Counted from the first letter of the stretch, positions 33,720 through 44,689 are shown. The stretch: 64,000 nt of DNA from Bathynomus jamesi (GCA_023014485.1 JAJOZX010001081.1:358501-422500); one strand, 5' to 3'. The notes: generated by a model from the letters alone, not told the origin. Numbers and translations: made by a program.

Positions 33720-33812
<93 letters not shown>
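33348..33812. repeat. Simple repeats (TA)n, (ATT)n, (AC)n
   Basis: (TA)n at 33348-33391, (ATT)n at about 33463-33498, (AC)n at 33724-33792 followed by (TA)n to 33812. The intervening sequence shows no gene. Confidence 0.85.
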
Positions 33813-34125
33813 GGAATTTTCAGTGTTCACTATAATATATTATTCTTTTTCTTTTTGGTAGGAGATGGCTGCGAAATTAACAATAGACGAGAGGGTGGGC
33901 TTGGCTTTAATGTATGGAATACCAGGTACAACAAATCGATGAATCTGTACAGAATTTAAATTCTGTACCGATTCATCGATTTGTTGTACCTGGTATTCCA
34001 TACATTAAAACCAAGCTCACCCTCTCTTCTATTGTTAATTTCGCAGCCATCCCCTACCTAAAAGAAAAAAATAATATAATCAACACTGAAAATTCCTATG
34101 ATGCGCGACTTTTGCGCCACCCTGT
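33813..34125. mobile_element. Fold-back mariner derivative, copy 2
   Basis: Very similar to 6097-6388: each arm encodes MAAKLTIDERVGLALMYG then IPGTTNR near the outer side, and the arms meet around AGAATTTAAATTCT at about 33960. This copy keeps the right terminus (inverse of ACAGGGTGGCGCAAAAGTCG) but lost the left ~28 bases; copy 1 is the reverse. Together they define the complete palindrome. Confidence 0.75.
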
Positions 34126-34814
34126 ATATATGCGTATCTCCGTATAAGCGAGGTTCCGACTCATTGAAATCCATATATCTAAAAAAATAATTAATCAAAC
34201 CTAATTTAATCTAACATAATTTTAGTTCCATGGAACCGAAACGAACGTGGTAATTGTTTTGAATGTAATTGAGGGCTCGAAGGGTGGTTTCAGTTAAGTT
34301 ATTAAATAGTGAGGTACTAGCTAGTCTAGCTTAACCTAACCTCACCAAACTTCAACTAGCGCAACCTAGTTTAACCTAACTCAATCAGAGTTAACATATC
34401 GACAATAAAAATGTTTCTAAAGGTTTTTTTTTATATAATTTTTTAATGTCCCAAAGTACCAAAAGTGTTCCCTTACAAAAGTGTTCCCTCACAAAAATAA
34501 CCACCCTACTACATCTGTGACTTATCATACACTCGACCTCACTTATGCCCAGTTGTGTGACAATCTGCAGAGATCAATTGTATCTTAATTTTGCATGTAA
34601 CTGTATTTATGGCTTGTTTATATTAACAGTGGAGCCACCCAGATGGGCCGAAGGGCCCCTAGTAGTGATGCACCGGAGCTCCGGCCGAGCAGGAGTTGTC
34701 TGCGCGCGCGAGCACGCACACACACACAAATGTGTATATATTTAGGTACTGTATATACAGTATATTCAGTGGTGTGCGGTGGGTATGTCCACAGGGTATG
34801 CTGTAGCTGCAAAT
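34126..34814. other. Spacer with hAT-like scraps
   Basis: 34160-34400 contains degenerate AACCTAA words. 34660-34720 begins TAGTGATGCACCGGAGCTCC, similar to a hAT terminus, with a GC-alternating stretch and (AC)n after it. No gene recognised. Confidence 0.4.
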
Positions 34815-35126
34815 ATACCTTTGGTAATCTTTGGCTAACTTCCGCCCGAATTGTTCATTCTGACGAAGGTCAAGCTTTTCAGTCCACCTTAGACCTACAA
34901 TTTAACGTGGAATCCGAACCACGCCCCACCAGCAGCCCAGCGTCTTAACCACTAGGCCACCCAGGGTTCCGATTTATCAGCCCATTTATCGACCAACCGC
35001 TTTCTTTATTGTGTGGAAGGATGAACAGCTGAGTTTTGCTGCGCGCCGGTTGCCGTCAGCGGGTCTCGATCCCGGGGCCGATGGATTTATAGTCAGCGAC
35101 GCTAACCACTACACCACCGAGGCGCA
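34815..35126 (-). mobile_element. SINE with two tRNA-like heads, full-length copy
   Basis: Minus strand. The head at 35126 reads GCCTCGGTGGTGTAGTGGTT (A-box region) with a B-box CGGGTTCGAGAC-like block mutated here. A second tRNA-like unit begins near 34965 (GGTGGCCTAGTGGTTAAGAC, B-box GGTTCGGATTCC). The body ends with AAGCTTGACCTTCGTCAGAA and a tail next to (TA)n. The plus-strand copy at 46418-46713 matches throughout. Acceptor stems do not pair, so these are not tRNA genes. Confidence 0.75.
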
Positions 35127-35363
35127 TATATATATATATATATATATAAATGCGTTCAAGGGAACTTCCCTACATCAAAAATAGAAGTAACAAAAATTAA
35201 TTTAGTTATCTCTTCGAATTGAGGGGTTTATATTGTTTTTTCTTCTTTTTTCTATTTTTTCCATTTCTTCCTTCTTTAGTTTAACGTTTCTATCTTTTTC
35301 TTATCTTCTTTCTGTTTTTCTTATTCTTCTTCTTCAGTTAAAAAGGTGAAATAGGAATGTATA

Positions 35364-35597
35364 TGTTACAGTAAGATTGTGAAACTATAATTTCATGAAA
35401 TTCCTGAAATTTTCAGTAATTTCGAGTAATTACTGTTTCATTCAGGGACTTCAGGAAGTTACTGAAATACCTAACCTAATTTGTGATGTGTTATCTCCAT
35501 ATTTATACCTCAGTAATTTCATGAAATCCCTGGTACCTTATTACTAAAAGTTTCAGGAATTTCATGAAATCACTGGTTCCGCAATTTTACTGTAACA
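35364..35597. mobile_element. MITE with TGTTACAG ends
   Basis: 234 bases with inverted repeats of about 50 bases. The left starts TGTTACAGTAAGATTGTG and the right, read inwards, TGTTACAGTAAAATTGCG. Both continue with ATTTCATGAAATTCCTGAAA. The flanks are ATA. It is non-coding and shares its terminal eight bases with the 27004-29984 element and with 57090-57344. Confidence 0.75.
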
Positions 35598-35788
35598 TAT
35601 ACAGGAAAAGAGATATTTGCCATTCTCTTTCGACTTTTGGTTTACTTATTTAAAGGGTTTGTATTAAAATTTGACATCAAAACTGTCACGTTTTAATTTT
35701 TAAACAAGCACAAACCAAAGTCATTTATTATTTTAAGATCTCCAACATAAATGACTTCAGCACGAGAGTTTCCCTTCAGTTTTTGCAT

Positions 35789-35831
<43 letters not shown>

Positions 35832-36482
35832 CACACACACCGAAGGTGGAGCAACAAGCTTGACCTTCGTCAGAATGAACAATTTGGGCTGATATATACA
35901 CCAAGATATATATCAGCTTGGCTGAGTAATTAAAGGAGTTTATTAGGGTGTGTGTGTGTGCTATTTTAATAATTATAACTTTTTCACTGATTTTTAATAT
36001 TTTAACTTTATTCGGATGTGCTCAGAAGTGTTCGAGGTTCATAGAGAAATTCTTAATGCAATTAATCCTATTACAATGTGATTATAGTGAATAGAACCAA
36101 ACATAGTTTAACTAAAGTTAATATAGTTCTAAAATAACAAAATAACCAAAATGGCAGATTATAACTTGCTCTGCCCCAAGAGCAAGTTCCAAACACAGCA
36201 AACCTTTAAAAGTTTAAAGGGCTTCCCCGTCCTTGTGATCCCCGTGCGACCACTCCTAAATCCAGCAACCAAGAGACTTGCGAGACCTTTCCTAAACCAG
36301 AAGCCTAGAGGCTAATATGGGGGTGGCTCCTTCGTCTTTCATACGTTTATTCATTTGGGGGGGGGGTATTATTACGGGGAGGCAAGGGGTACCTCAAAGG
36401 AAATGAATCGAAGCATTATTAAACTGCGTTTTCCACGCCATCAATCAATAGCCGAGAGAGATATATATATATATATATATAT
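35598..36482. other. Spacer with simple repeats and a SINE scrap
   Basis: (AC)n and (TA)n at 35786-35840. 35843-35885 holds a short SINE body piece (AAGCTTGACCTTCGTCAGAA). (TG)n at 35948-35961. A G run at 36357-36367. (TA)n at 36460-36484. No gene recognised. Confidence 0.45.
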
Positions 36483-36575
36483 ATACCGGAGAGGAGGGGC
36501 GCCAAGCTTGACCTTCGCGAAATGAGGAATCATCGCTCGGAACCTTTGTAAGGTTGTAAGGTAAAGTAAGGTTAG
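36483..36575 (+). mobile_element. LINE A 3' end fragment
   Basis: Matches the 3' terminus of LINE A2 (complement of 53219-53310): GAGAGGAGGGGCGCCAAGCT, TGACCTTCGCGAAATGAG and CCTTTGTAAGGTTGTAAGGT. Strongly 5'-truncated, non-coding. Confidence 0.7.
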
Positions 36576-36581
36576 ATATAA

Positions 36582-36808
36582 GAGAAAGGGGTAACTATTA
36601 TATTTTTAGCCAAAAACCAAAACTTAAACCTCAACTGGCAGAATTGAGCGTCCACTTTTCAAGGAACATAACATGTCCGTTTCATGATGGGAATGAACTC
36701 AGAATGAAACGGACATGTTATGTGCCTTGAAAAGTGGACGCTCAATTCTGCCAGTTGACGTTTGTTTTGATTTGTTGGCTAAAAATATAATAGTTACCCC
36801 TTTTCCTT
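36582..36808. mobile_element. Palindromic MITE, arms ~105 bp
   Basis: AAGGGGTAACTATTATATTT on the left matches its complement at about 36787-36800. GTCCACTTTTCAAGG and ACATGTCCGTTTCAT also recur inverted. The centre is near 36690. No coding content. Confidence 0.65.
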
Positions 36809-37140
36809 TGATGTATTCAATCCGACGTGAATGCAACGAGTCGTTTGCTTATATTGAGGTTCTAAATATAGTAGGGCTAGGCTGCTTTAAACCCTAGATC
36901 CCGTCCCAAAGCTGGATCCTATCTGCTTTGCACATAGCTGGTGAGGGAAGCTGTATTTTTGGGACCTCTTTGCGAGTGACCCGTTGTCCACGTCGGGCTA
37001 ACACCATGAAAAAGAAAAAACTATTGTGTTTGTCATTTACCATTACTTATTTGGACTATAGTGGATTTAACTTTCCCAGAAGAGTTCCTTGTTCCATCAC
37101 GGTCTGTGTGTATCATATATATATATATATATATATATAT
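36809..37140. other. Spacer ending in (TA)n
   Basis: No gene recognised. (TA)n at 37117-37140 borders the tRNA-like array. Confidence 0.4.
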
Positions 37141-38085
37141 GAATAGAAACGACATAAGTATTAAGGAACGTTTCTGCACACGAGGAGGAGAGATAACGAA
37201 TAAATGAAAAATGAGGCGAACCGCCCGGGAATCGAACCCAGGGCCTTCCAATTGCCGGTTTGACGCGCTACCATTATGCTACGGACCTCAATTAATCACA
37301 AATCGAAATTCTCCCACATAGGGCAGAAACCAATGCCCTGAGAGGGCACCCTCGCAAATCGTGAATATGCGCATATAACTGCAATGACCACGCAGTATAT
37401 AAATGAATAGAAACGACATAAGTATTAAGGAACGTTTCTGCACACGAGGAGGAGAGATAACGAATAAATGAAAAATGAGGCGAACCGCCCGGGAATCGAA
37501 CCCAGGGCCTTCCAATTGCCGGTTGGACTGCGTGGTCATTGCAGTTATATGCGCATATTCACGATTTGCGAAGGTGCCCTCTCAGGGCATTGGGTTTCTG
37601 CCCTATGTGGGAGAATTTCGATTTGTGATTAATTGAGGTCCGTAGCATAATGGTAGCGCGTCCAACCGGCAATTGGAAGGCCCTGGGTTCGATTCCCGGG
37701 CGGTTCGCCTCATTTTTCATTTATTCGTTATCTCTCCTCCTCGTGTGCAGAAACGTTCCTTAATACTTATGTCGTTTCTATTCATTTATATACTGCTTGG
37801 TCATTGCAGTTATATGCGCATATTCACGATTTGCGAGGGTGCCCTCTCAGGGCATTGGTTTCTGCCCTATGTGGGAGAATTTCGATTTGTGATTAATTGA
37901 GGGCCGTAGCATAATGGTAGCGCTTCCAACCGGCAATTGGAAGGCCCTGGGTTCGATTCCCGGGCGGTTCGCCTCATTTTTCATTTATTCGTTATCTCTC
38001 CTCCTCGTGTGCAGAAACGTTCCTTAATACTTATGTCGTTTCTATTCATTTATATACTGCGTGGTCATTGCAGTTATATGCATAT
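37141..38085. repeat. Head-to-head array of a 264-bp unit with tRNA-like segment
   Basis: The unit contains a tRNA-like stretch (CCGTAGCATAATGGTAGCGC, anticodon-like CCAACCGGCAATTGG, B-box GGTTCGATTCCCGGGCGGTT) followed by GCCTCATTTTTCATTTATTC and a leader with TGCCCTCTCAGGGCATTGG. Two units on the minus strand (37141-37404 and 37405-37527, partial) meet two on the plus strand (37528-37790 and 37791-38056), then a partial fifth up to the mariner at 38086. Period ~264. The putative anticodon arm pairs (TCCAA/TTGGA), but the acceptor stem does not, so the segments are SINE or pseudo-tRNA. Confidence 0.7.
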
Positions 38086-39484
38086 ACAGAGTGTCCCAAA
38101 ACAACGTATACATTTTTTTAAAATTTATAACAGGAGAACCCACTAACAGATTCAGATGATTTTTATTTCTTTTTATAGCCTATAGCCTAAGGAGATACAA
38201 AAGCGAAATTGTTAACAGCCTTGGCTAGCCTAAGGAGATACAAAATCGAAATTAGTAATAGCTTTGCCTGCCTACAGTAAACATGGAAAATGGAAGTGTG
38301 CGCTTATCATTTGAGCAACGAAAATGGATACTAAAGTCGTATTTTAAAGTTGAGAAGATATCAAAGGTTCAACAACAGCGGAGAGACAATTTTGGAACTA
38401 ATCCTCCAACTCGACTTACTATTTCACGTATCTGTGAGAAATTTGAAGTATACGGTACTGTGCATGATGTGTACAAGCAAGCGACTGGGCGTCCAAAGAC
38501 ATCAACAGATGCTAACACTTCTGATGAAGTGCTACAGGTATTCAACCGATCACCAAGAAAATCTGTGAGACAATGTGCTCGTGAAACAGGGAAAAGTAAG
38601 ACAAGTGTCCACAGAATTCTGAAGAATGCTAAATGGAAATCTTACATCCCGAGATTATTACATGCCTTGAATGAGGATGATCCGGATCGCAGAATCCAGT
38701 TTTGCGAATGGTTTCGAGTAAAAAACACAGAAGATGACCAATTTGCGGACAAAATTATGTGGTCTGATGAGGCTACATTTAAGTTGAATGGTATAATTAA
38801 TTGTCATAATTGCACATACTGGTCACAAGAAAATCCCCACATTTATGTGGAACGACATGTAAATTTACCGGGTATAACTGTGTGGTGTGGTTTTTCTTCC
38901 AAAGGTTTGGTTGGTCCATTCTTTTTCGATGGTACATTTACCGGCCATAGCTACCTCAACATGCTTCGGGGAAAAGGTTTTCCTGCAATTCGACAGTTAT
39001 ACGGAGATGAGGACATTTACTTTCAACAAGATGGAGCATCCTCATTACCATCAGGATGTCAGGAACTACCTTGATGAAACATTTCAGTATCGGTGGATCG
39101 GACGACGAGGTAGTATCGAGTATCCACCACGTTCACCAGATTTGAACCCACTTGACTTTTTTTTATGGGGTCATTTGAAAAATGAAGTATACGGTAGAAG
39201 ACCTACATCACTTGAACAACTAAAGAGCACAGTTGAAGAAGCGTGTAGAAATAGCCCTACAAACATTTCTGTTGAAGTCTGCCAATCAGTGAATCAAAGA
39301 GCGCAGTGGTGCATTGATGTCAATGGTCGACATTTCGAACACTTACGTGTTTAAAACAAATTAAACTATCTATTATTTCGATGTTGTATATTTTACCTAT
39401 AAAAAGAAATAAAAATCATCTGAATCCGTTAGTGGGTTCGCCTGTTATAAGTTTTTTAAAAATGTATACGTTGTTTTGGGACAC

Positions 39485-39489
<5 letters not shown>
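38086..39489 (+). mobile_element. DD41D mariner-like element, near-complete
   Basis: Termini ACAGAGTGTCCCAAAACAAC and its inverse, with inverted repeats of about 90 bases (including CACTAACAGATTCAGATGAT). TA on both sides. It inserted in the tRNA-like array. One transposase gene with a single frameshift. Confidence 0.85.
38283..39353 (+). pseudogene. DD41D transposase with one frameshift
   Basis: Starts [20 protein letters not shown]. Helix-turn-helix segments: [20 protein letters not shown] and [20 protein letters not shown]. Catalytic blocks: [12 protein letters not shown] (first Asp), YFQQDGA then frameshift near 39035, [32 protein letters not shown] (third Asp). Restoring one base would give 41 residues between the last two Asp. 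It ends VDVNGRHFEHLRV-like. A single 1-base deletion is the only visible lesion, so this copy died recently. Confidence 0.85.
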
Positions 39490-39544
<55 letters not shown>

Positions 39545-39561
39545 GTAATATATATATATAC
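39490..39561. repeat. (TA)n microsatellite
   Basis: TA tract adjoining the right end of the 38086-39489 mariner. Confidence 0.9.
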
Positions 39562-39589
39562 ACGAACACTGAAGCTATACAAACGACTC

Positions 39590-40075
39590 TTATGTTTAAG
39601 GTAGAAGAAACGGAAGGTGAAGACTACTGATCTCGATTACAGTCCCTGGAACTCTACTCTCTCGAAAGAAGGCGCGAGCGGTACACAATAATATACATAT
39701 GGAAAATACTTGAGGGCTCTGTCCCTAACCTTAGAAATGAAATAGAAACAAACTGGAATGCGGTGGGACAAGGGGCCATGAAAACGAGGATGGAAAATAC
39801 TCTCAGAATACGAGACACAAAGCTTTTCAATGTCCTACCAAAAGAAGTGAGGAATCTCCAGCACACCGAACTAAATAACTTCAAGAACCAGCTGACAGAT
39901 TCCTGTGCAAAGTCCCTGACCAGCCAAGCGTGGCTGGCTACGAGGGCAGGAGGAAATTAGACAGCAATTCCTTCCGTCACCAAATCCCACAAATGAAGCG
40001 GGATGCTGCAGAGGGGTCGACCGCAGGTCGATCCCGAACTGTCTTTCAAACTCACCTAAAGTAACCTAAACTAAA
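39590..40075 (+). pseudogene. LINE E ORF2 C-terminus and 3' UTR
   Basis: The plus strand reads LELYSLERRRERYTIIYIWK, then MENTLRIRDTKLFNVLPKEV and RNLQHTELNNFKNQLTDS, ending WLATRAGGN and a stop at 39960. The block R-x-F-N-x-LP...L..FK is the extreme C-terminus of a non-LTR reverse transcriptase related to LINE A (DLYSLERRRERYTIIYTWKI there) but with a different end. A 3' UTR follows with CGATCCCGAACTGTCTTTCA. A second copy is at 42010-42400. Confidence 0.7.
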
Positions 40076-40588
40076 GTGCATATATATAATGAAAAGGAGC
40101 ACCAGAAACGCAATAAACATCTTGCAATTTTAGTGTGCCAACATTTCGAAACACACTGATTCTATTATCAGGGCTATAACACGTAAAATAACCAATATAA
40201 AACAAATAATAAAAAATCTTATTTAATAACTAATGTAAAATGACAAGAAAAAACTAGAAAATCAAGTATAAAATACCTTAAGTAAAACACAATAAATTTA
40301 TCAATGATTCGTAAGAGTTAAGATCTTGGTTAACCTTGGTTTTGCTTCCACCCTAATTGTTCATTCTGACGAAGGTGAAGCTTGTCACTCCTGTGGATCT
40401 GGTTTCAGTTTATAAATAAAAAGAGATTTCATGATTTTAAGTCAAATTTCAGAGAATATACTGAAATTTGACTGGGAAATCGGTTGGTTGGCTGTTGTGA
40501 GCATGATTATGTGTTTGAGAATTATGTGGTTTGCTAAGGGGTTGGCTCGTATTTACTGATTTACCCAGATGTTCAGAAATACATGATT

Positions 40589-41330
40589 TTAAATGCTTTT
40601 TTGAGTTTTACCAATATATGACTCTATACAGTGGTCACACTCGTATTGGTAAACTATGGAGGACTGAAGCAGTGTGGGTATAATATCTTTGTATTTAAAC
40701 AAATAAAAATTTGGTGTAGGAGCAGTAAAAATAACTCTGATACTTAATTGCGGATAAAATTCTCTAAGCAATTTTAAGAGTTTATTCCTCATACTGAAAC
40801 TTAAATAAGGATCCTGCGTAAGATAAAGAGCGAAAAATGATAGTCTTAGGAATCGTGACTATATTTCTAGTAGTAGGATTAATTAATCCGTTTAAGGTCC
40901 GACCTATTGTAGTTTCTAGAAATCTAGAAGGAAAAATATTCTTTATAAAAAGGAGTTGAAGAATAGATTCTAATCCTTTAATCCGAACAAATATTAATAA
41001 ATATTGGTGGTAAGGTCAGTAAATGTGGATTTACTGTATTTAAAAGGTTCCAATGAATTCTCAGATTCGATTTCGGAAGTGAATTCTATGTTAGAATGTT
41101 TGGAGATGAGATAGTCCAGAAACGGAAAACATGATCCAGGGACTTGAATAAAAGGAACGCGTTGCCAATATATTTTCTGTAAAAAACGGGTTTGAAAGTA
41201 GACGGACAATTACTCAATCACTTAGCTTCGTGATGACAGAAGAATGTCTTAGCCAAGATGATGCCAAGGGACAAACCCATCTGCACGCCTTCAGACTGCG
41301 TTTAGTACTCGCTATTGAATATGAAAATTA
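40589..41330 (-). pseudogene. Penelope reverse transcriptase / GIY-YIG endonuclease remnant
   Basis: The minus strand from about 41320 gives, in broken frames, EGVQMGLSLGIILAKTFFCH (compare GSPLGPTLAN, motif B), FKPVFYRKYIDNVFLLF (motif C; YVDD is YIDN), FRFLDYLISKHSNIEFTSEI and FLDL-like palm sequence. Then 40589-40792 reads IFTAPTPNFYLFKYKDIIPT, LLQSSIVYQYECDHCIESYI and GKTQKSI, the start of a GIY-YIG nuclease (VYQYEC..C...YIGKT). The C-terminal part of the nuclease is lost. Altered catalytic Asp and stops make it inactive. Confidence 0.75.
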
Positions 41331-41756
41331 AGTCCTCGACAGAGAATTTAAGTAATTCTTTGCGTTAATGTCTATAATTGAAACCTTTCATTATGTCGGA
41401 ATTACTGAAAAGATTATATATATACACATATATTAATAGTTTCTATAACGCGAAAATTTATATATAAAGATTTTATATCGAAATTAGCCTATACGAATTT
41501 AATATCATATAAAGTTGCCTGACTCACAAAAGAAAAAGAAGGTTGCGTTGTATATGACTTTCTTGTTATTGGGAGATAATACTGGGACCAGAAATTGGGA
41601 CAGATCACAACTGAAAGTTCTTAATACTGATAATTTTGATTTTAATGGACAATTTACTTTATGCAAATTAGAGAGTCCATACCTGTCATTTTACATCAAT
41701 CATTGTATAAGAATTTTCGAATTTGTTTTATGATGGTTAGTTTATGCTTTCTAGTA

Positions 41757-41805
41757 CTGATGATGGAATTAGTGTGTTCCGAAACATTGGCCTAATAAAA
41801 ATGTA
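41757..41805 (+). ncRNA. Hammerhead-like ribozyme motif in Penelope terminal repeat
   Basis: CTGATGA (41757-41763), a short helix GGAA/TTCC as stem II, GAAAC (41781-41785), a 4-bp stem III (CATT 41785-41788 with AATG 41800-41803) and a TA at the expected cleavage position (41804-41805). Penelope pLTRs are known to carry hammerheads. Stem I pairing is not evident around it, and the other terminal repeat has CTGATAA instead of CTGATGA, so activity is doubtful. Confidence 0.4.
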
Positions 41806-42009
41806 AGATGTTGATTGCGTTTCTGGTGCCCCTTTTCATTATTAGACTGCGTTTTACCCCGCAATCACCAGTCACCGATATATATATATACGTATGGTTC
41901 TCTGATAGCTTTAGTTTGACAGTTCAATTCAGTGTTAATCAAGCGTAGTAAGATCTAGATAATTTTCCTAACATTCCTTTATATATATATATATATATAT
42001 ATAACTTGA

Positions 42010-42400
42010 TTGAAGGGTTTGTTCTTAGGGTTTGTTCTCTCTCTCTCTCTCTCTCTCTCTAAACGACATGGAAACATTATTCAAGTGATCGGAAGACAAC
42101 AATATGAAGATAAAACGAAGAAAAATTTCAATTTTTCCAATTTCCAAACTGCCAATTCCAAGGCAGTTTCTGTACTGTCCCAGCTGCGGTGGGAGAAGGA
42201 ACCATGAAAATGAAAGCTGGAAAATACCCTCAGAATACGAAGCTCGAAACTTTTTAATATCCTGCCAGAAAAATTAAAGAACTTCCAGCGTACCAACTTG
42301 AATAATTTCAGGAACCACCACATCCCGCAAATGAAGCAGGATGTTGGTGAGGGATTGAGCGTAGATCGATCTTGAACCGTCTTTCAAAACCATCTAAAGG
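42010..42400 (+). pseudogene. LINE E fragment, decayed
   Basis: Plus-strand remnant with LFNILPEKLKNFQRTNLNNF-like sequence and a 3' UTR similar to 39960-40075 (GATCGATCTTGAACCGTCTT). (TC)n at 42038-42060. Confidence 0.55.
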
Positions 42401-42405
42401 TATAT

Positions 42406-43791
42406 ACAGTGCCCGCGAAAAGTATCCGATCACTCAAGAAAATACAATATTTTCCCTTGATATTCAGAGACACGTAATTCACTTTCTATTTGTTCTAGCG
42501 ACATCTGATAACTTTGAGGTTGCTCGCTGATATGAGAGCTATCCAACGCATTCTCAAATTAGTGTTCTGTAGCCTTCGTTGCGGGTGGCTGTGTCTCAAA
42601 TTTGTCAGATTTCACTGTTTGTGTAAATTTCTTGATATTTTTTTTTTTTTACAGAAAGTGGTGTAAATAAAATTTATATATAATGTGTGCTAAAAAACAC
42701 TTAAGAGTGATTGTCGAGGTGCTATTGTTGCTTTGCATGCATGTGGGAAATCACAGAGACAGATAGCTAAGGAATTAAACATATCCCAAAGTACCGTTAA
42801 TTTATGGGTTTCACGGGCTAAGAACAATGGTGGCCTAACCACGCCAGTCCCTAAAAAACGATCTGGCAGACGAGAAAAACAAATTCGCGAACAGACAAAC
42901 TTATGAAACGTTTAGTATTGAAAAACCCAACAATAACTGCGAAAGAAATAAAATTTAATATGAATAATTTTGTTATCTGGTGTTTCTGAACGAACTATCC
43001 AGGAGCGGCTCCAAAAAGAACTCGGATTACCATCTCGCCATGCTGCTAAGAAACCGTTCATTAATGAAAAAATGCGTAAAAAAACGTGTCGCATTTTGTA
43101 AAAAATACATTCATTGGACTGTTGATGACTGAAGAAGGTTTTATTTAGCGATGAGTCGACATTTTTGACATTCAGAAGTGTCCAAAAAAGGTTCGCCGGC
43201 TATTGGCTCAAATAGGATGGACCCTAAATACACCCTAAAGACAATGAAACACCCTCCAAGTGTGATGGTTTGGGGTTGTTTCGGTTACTATGGGCGTGGA
43301 AATTATATTTTCTTCCGAAGAACACAACTATGAATGGTGCACGGTATTTAGCAATGCTACAGGATAAACTTCCAATGGCAATGCAATCCAAAGGACAAAA
43401 ACATACATGCATGATGGTGCACCATGTCACAGCGCCAAAATAGTGACAAATGGATTACTGACAATAAATTTGATATTTTGGATTGGCCTGGTAATAGTCC
43501 AGATCTCAATCCGATAGAAAATCTGTGGCTAATAATAAAAAATAAGGTTGAATGCCACGACACTGGCTCAGTCGAAAAATTACAAGAGGCCATCAAAAAG
43601 GTATGGTGCAAGGAAATATCAGTGGAAGTTTGTCAAAACTTGATTAAATCCATGCCAAAACGTCTAGAACAAGTCATCCAAACCAAAGGAGATGACAAAA
43701 TACTAATATAAGGTTAGTATACATTAAACATTGTTTTTTATGTAAAAAATACAAATTTCAAGGGTGATCGGATACTTTTCGCGGGCACTGT
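42406..43791 (+). mobile_element. Tc1-like element, complete but degenerate
   Basis: Inverted repeats ACAGTGCCCGCGAAAAGTAT and its inverse at 43762-43791, TA-flanked. Length 1386, normal for Tc1. Confidence 0.8.
42684..43711 (+). pseudogene. Tc1-like transposase (DD34E type), multiple frameshifts
   Basis: Pieces in order: MCAKKHLRVIVEVLLLLCMH; helix-turn-helix NHRDR..RN..YPKVPLIYGF; ERTIQERLQKELGLPSRHAA-like segment (about 42985); ATFLTFRSVQKR-like region; KTMKHPPSVMVWGCFGYYGR (about 43240); MHDGAPCHSAK-like block around 43410; and 43424-43711 with LDWPGNSPDLNPIENLWLII (third acidic residue Glu) and SMPKRLEQVIQTKGDDKILI to the stop. At least five frame breaks. Confidence 0.75.
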
Positions 43792-44407
43792 ATACGTATA
43801 TATATAGGTGAACCCTATATTATTTTGAGAGGGTTTTTTGGGGGGGGGGAACACATTTGCAAATTTTATTACAGTCCACCTTTCATAAAAATGGAATTTT
43901 GAAAAGTTTTACAAACACACAACATTAAATTATGGAGCGTACAAACAGTTTATTACTTTCTGTTTTAGCGAGACTTCTCAACATATAATTTTAGCATTTG
44001 ACATAAAAATACTTAGATTGTCTCTTACGCTCATACTTGAGTTAAAACAAAAGCTATATTACGCTGATTACGTTTCTTCAAACTCTGGCGCATTTATATA
44101 TACATATATATACTGTATACACACACACACACACAGTTATTGAGAAAAAAGTTGGCAGAGGAAATCACAGCTATGGAAAAAATGCTGGTAATTTAAAAAA
44201 TAAATTATACTTGGATGAGAAAATAATATGACCATTTAAAAAAAAAATTTGACTAATTGGAAGGCCAGATATGTAAGATTATTTTTGCAGTCTGTTACAA
44301 ATTGGTTGTTGATGAATTCTGAAATCTTTCGAAAATATTTTTCCATAAATTTTATTTCTTCGTCATACTTCATTCTACAAGTGTATACTTTTATAAAATA
44401 TATATAT
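43792..44407. other. Spacer, no gene seen
   Basis: AT-rich. Short (TA)n and (AC)n at 44097-44136. A G run at 43839-43849. Nothing else recognised. Confidence 0.4.
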
Positions 44408-44486
44408 ACAAGGTGTCCCGAAAGTCCCAAACTATTTCTTGTTCACTTCTTACAAGAAATAGATTGGGACATTTGAGACACCCTAT
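44408..44486. mobile_element. Very short MITE (~79 bp)
   Basis: Almost entirely two inverted repeats of ~35 bases: ACAAGGTGTCCCGAAAGTCC on the left and AGGGTGTCTCAAATGTCCCA read from the right, both ending in CTATTTCTTGT. Mariner-like ends in TA context. Confidence 0.65.
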
Positions 44487-44497
44487 ATGCATATATA

Positions 44498-44647
44498 TGA
44501 TGCAAACCCACAAGGAAAAAGAAAAAAATAATTTCAAGGCCTTTCGTGTATTCAGCAATACACCTTGTCATTCCCTGGCAAGGTGTATTGCTGAATACAC
44601 AAAAGGCCTTGGAATATTTTTTTCTTTTCCTTTGTGGGTTTGCATCA
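44498..44647. repeat. 150-bp palindrome
   Basis: ATGCAAACCCACAAGGAAAA on the left mirrors the right end at about 44625-44647. AAGGTGTATTGCTGAATACA also recurs inverted. Arms ~72 bases around TCATTCCCTGG. No coding content. Confidence 0.7.
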
Positions 44648-44689
44648 TTCATTCATTTCACATGCTTAAGTATGAAATTCATCCCATAT

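Larger units (their letters stand above)
40088..41843 (-). mobile_element. Penelope-like retroelement with inverted terminal repeats
   Basis: Both ends carry the same ~100-base sequence in inverted orientation, including ATTGCGTTTCTGGTGC(C/T)CCT and CCTTTTCATTAT at the outer edge. Inside, minus-strand fragments encode a Penelope reverse transcriptase and a GIY-YIG endonuclease. Terminal repeats in either orientation (pLTRs) are typical of Penelope elements. 5'-truncated coding region with several frame breaks. Confidence 0.75.

Noticed and set aside
37635..37710. Possible tRNA gene in the 264-bp unit
   Set aside because: The anticodon arm pairs but acceptor and D stems do not, and it is tandemly repeated.
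37141..38085. CRISPR-like array
   Set aside because: Units are long (264 bp), whole-unit repeats in both orientations, and the genome is eukaryotic.
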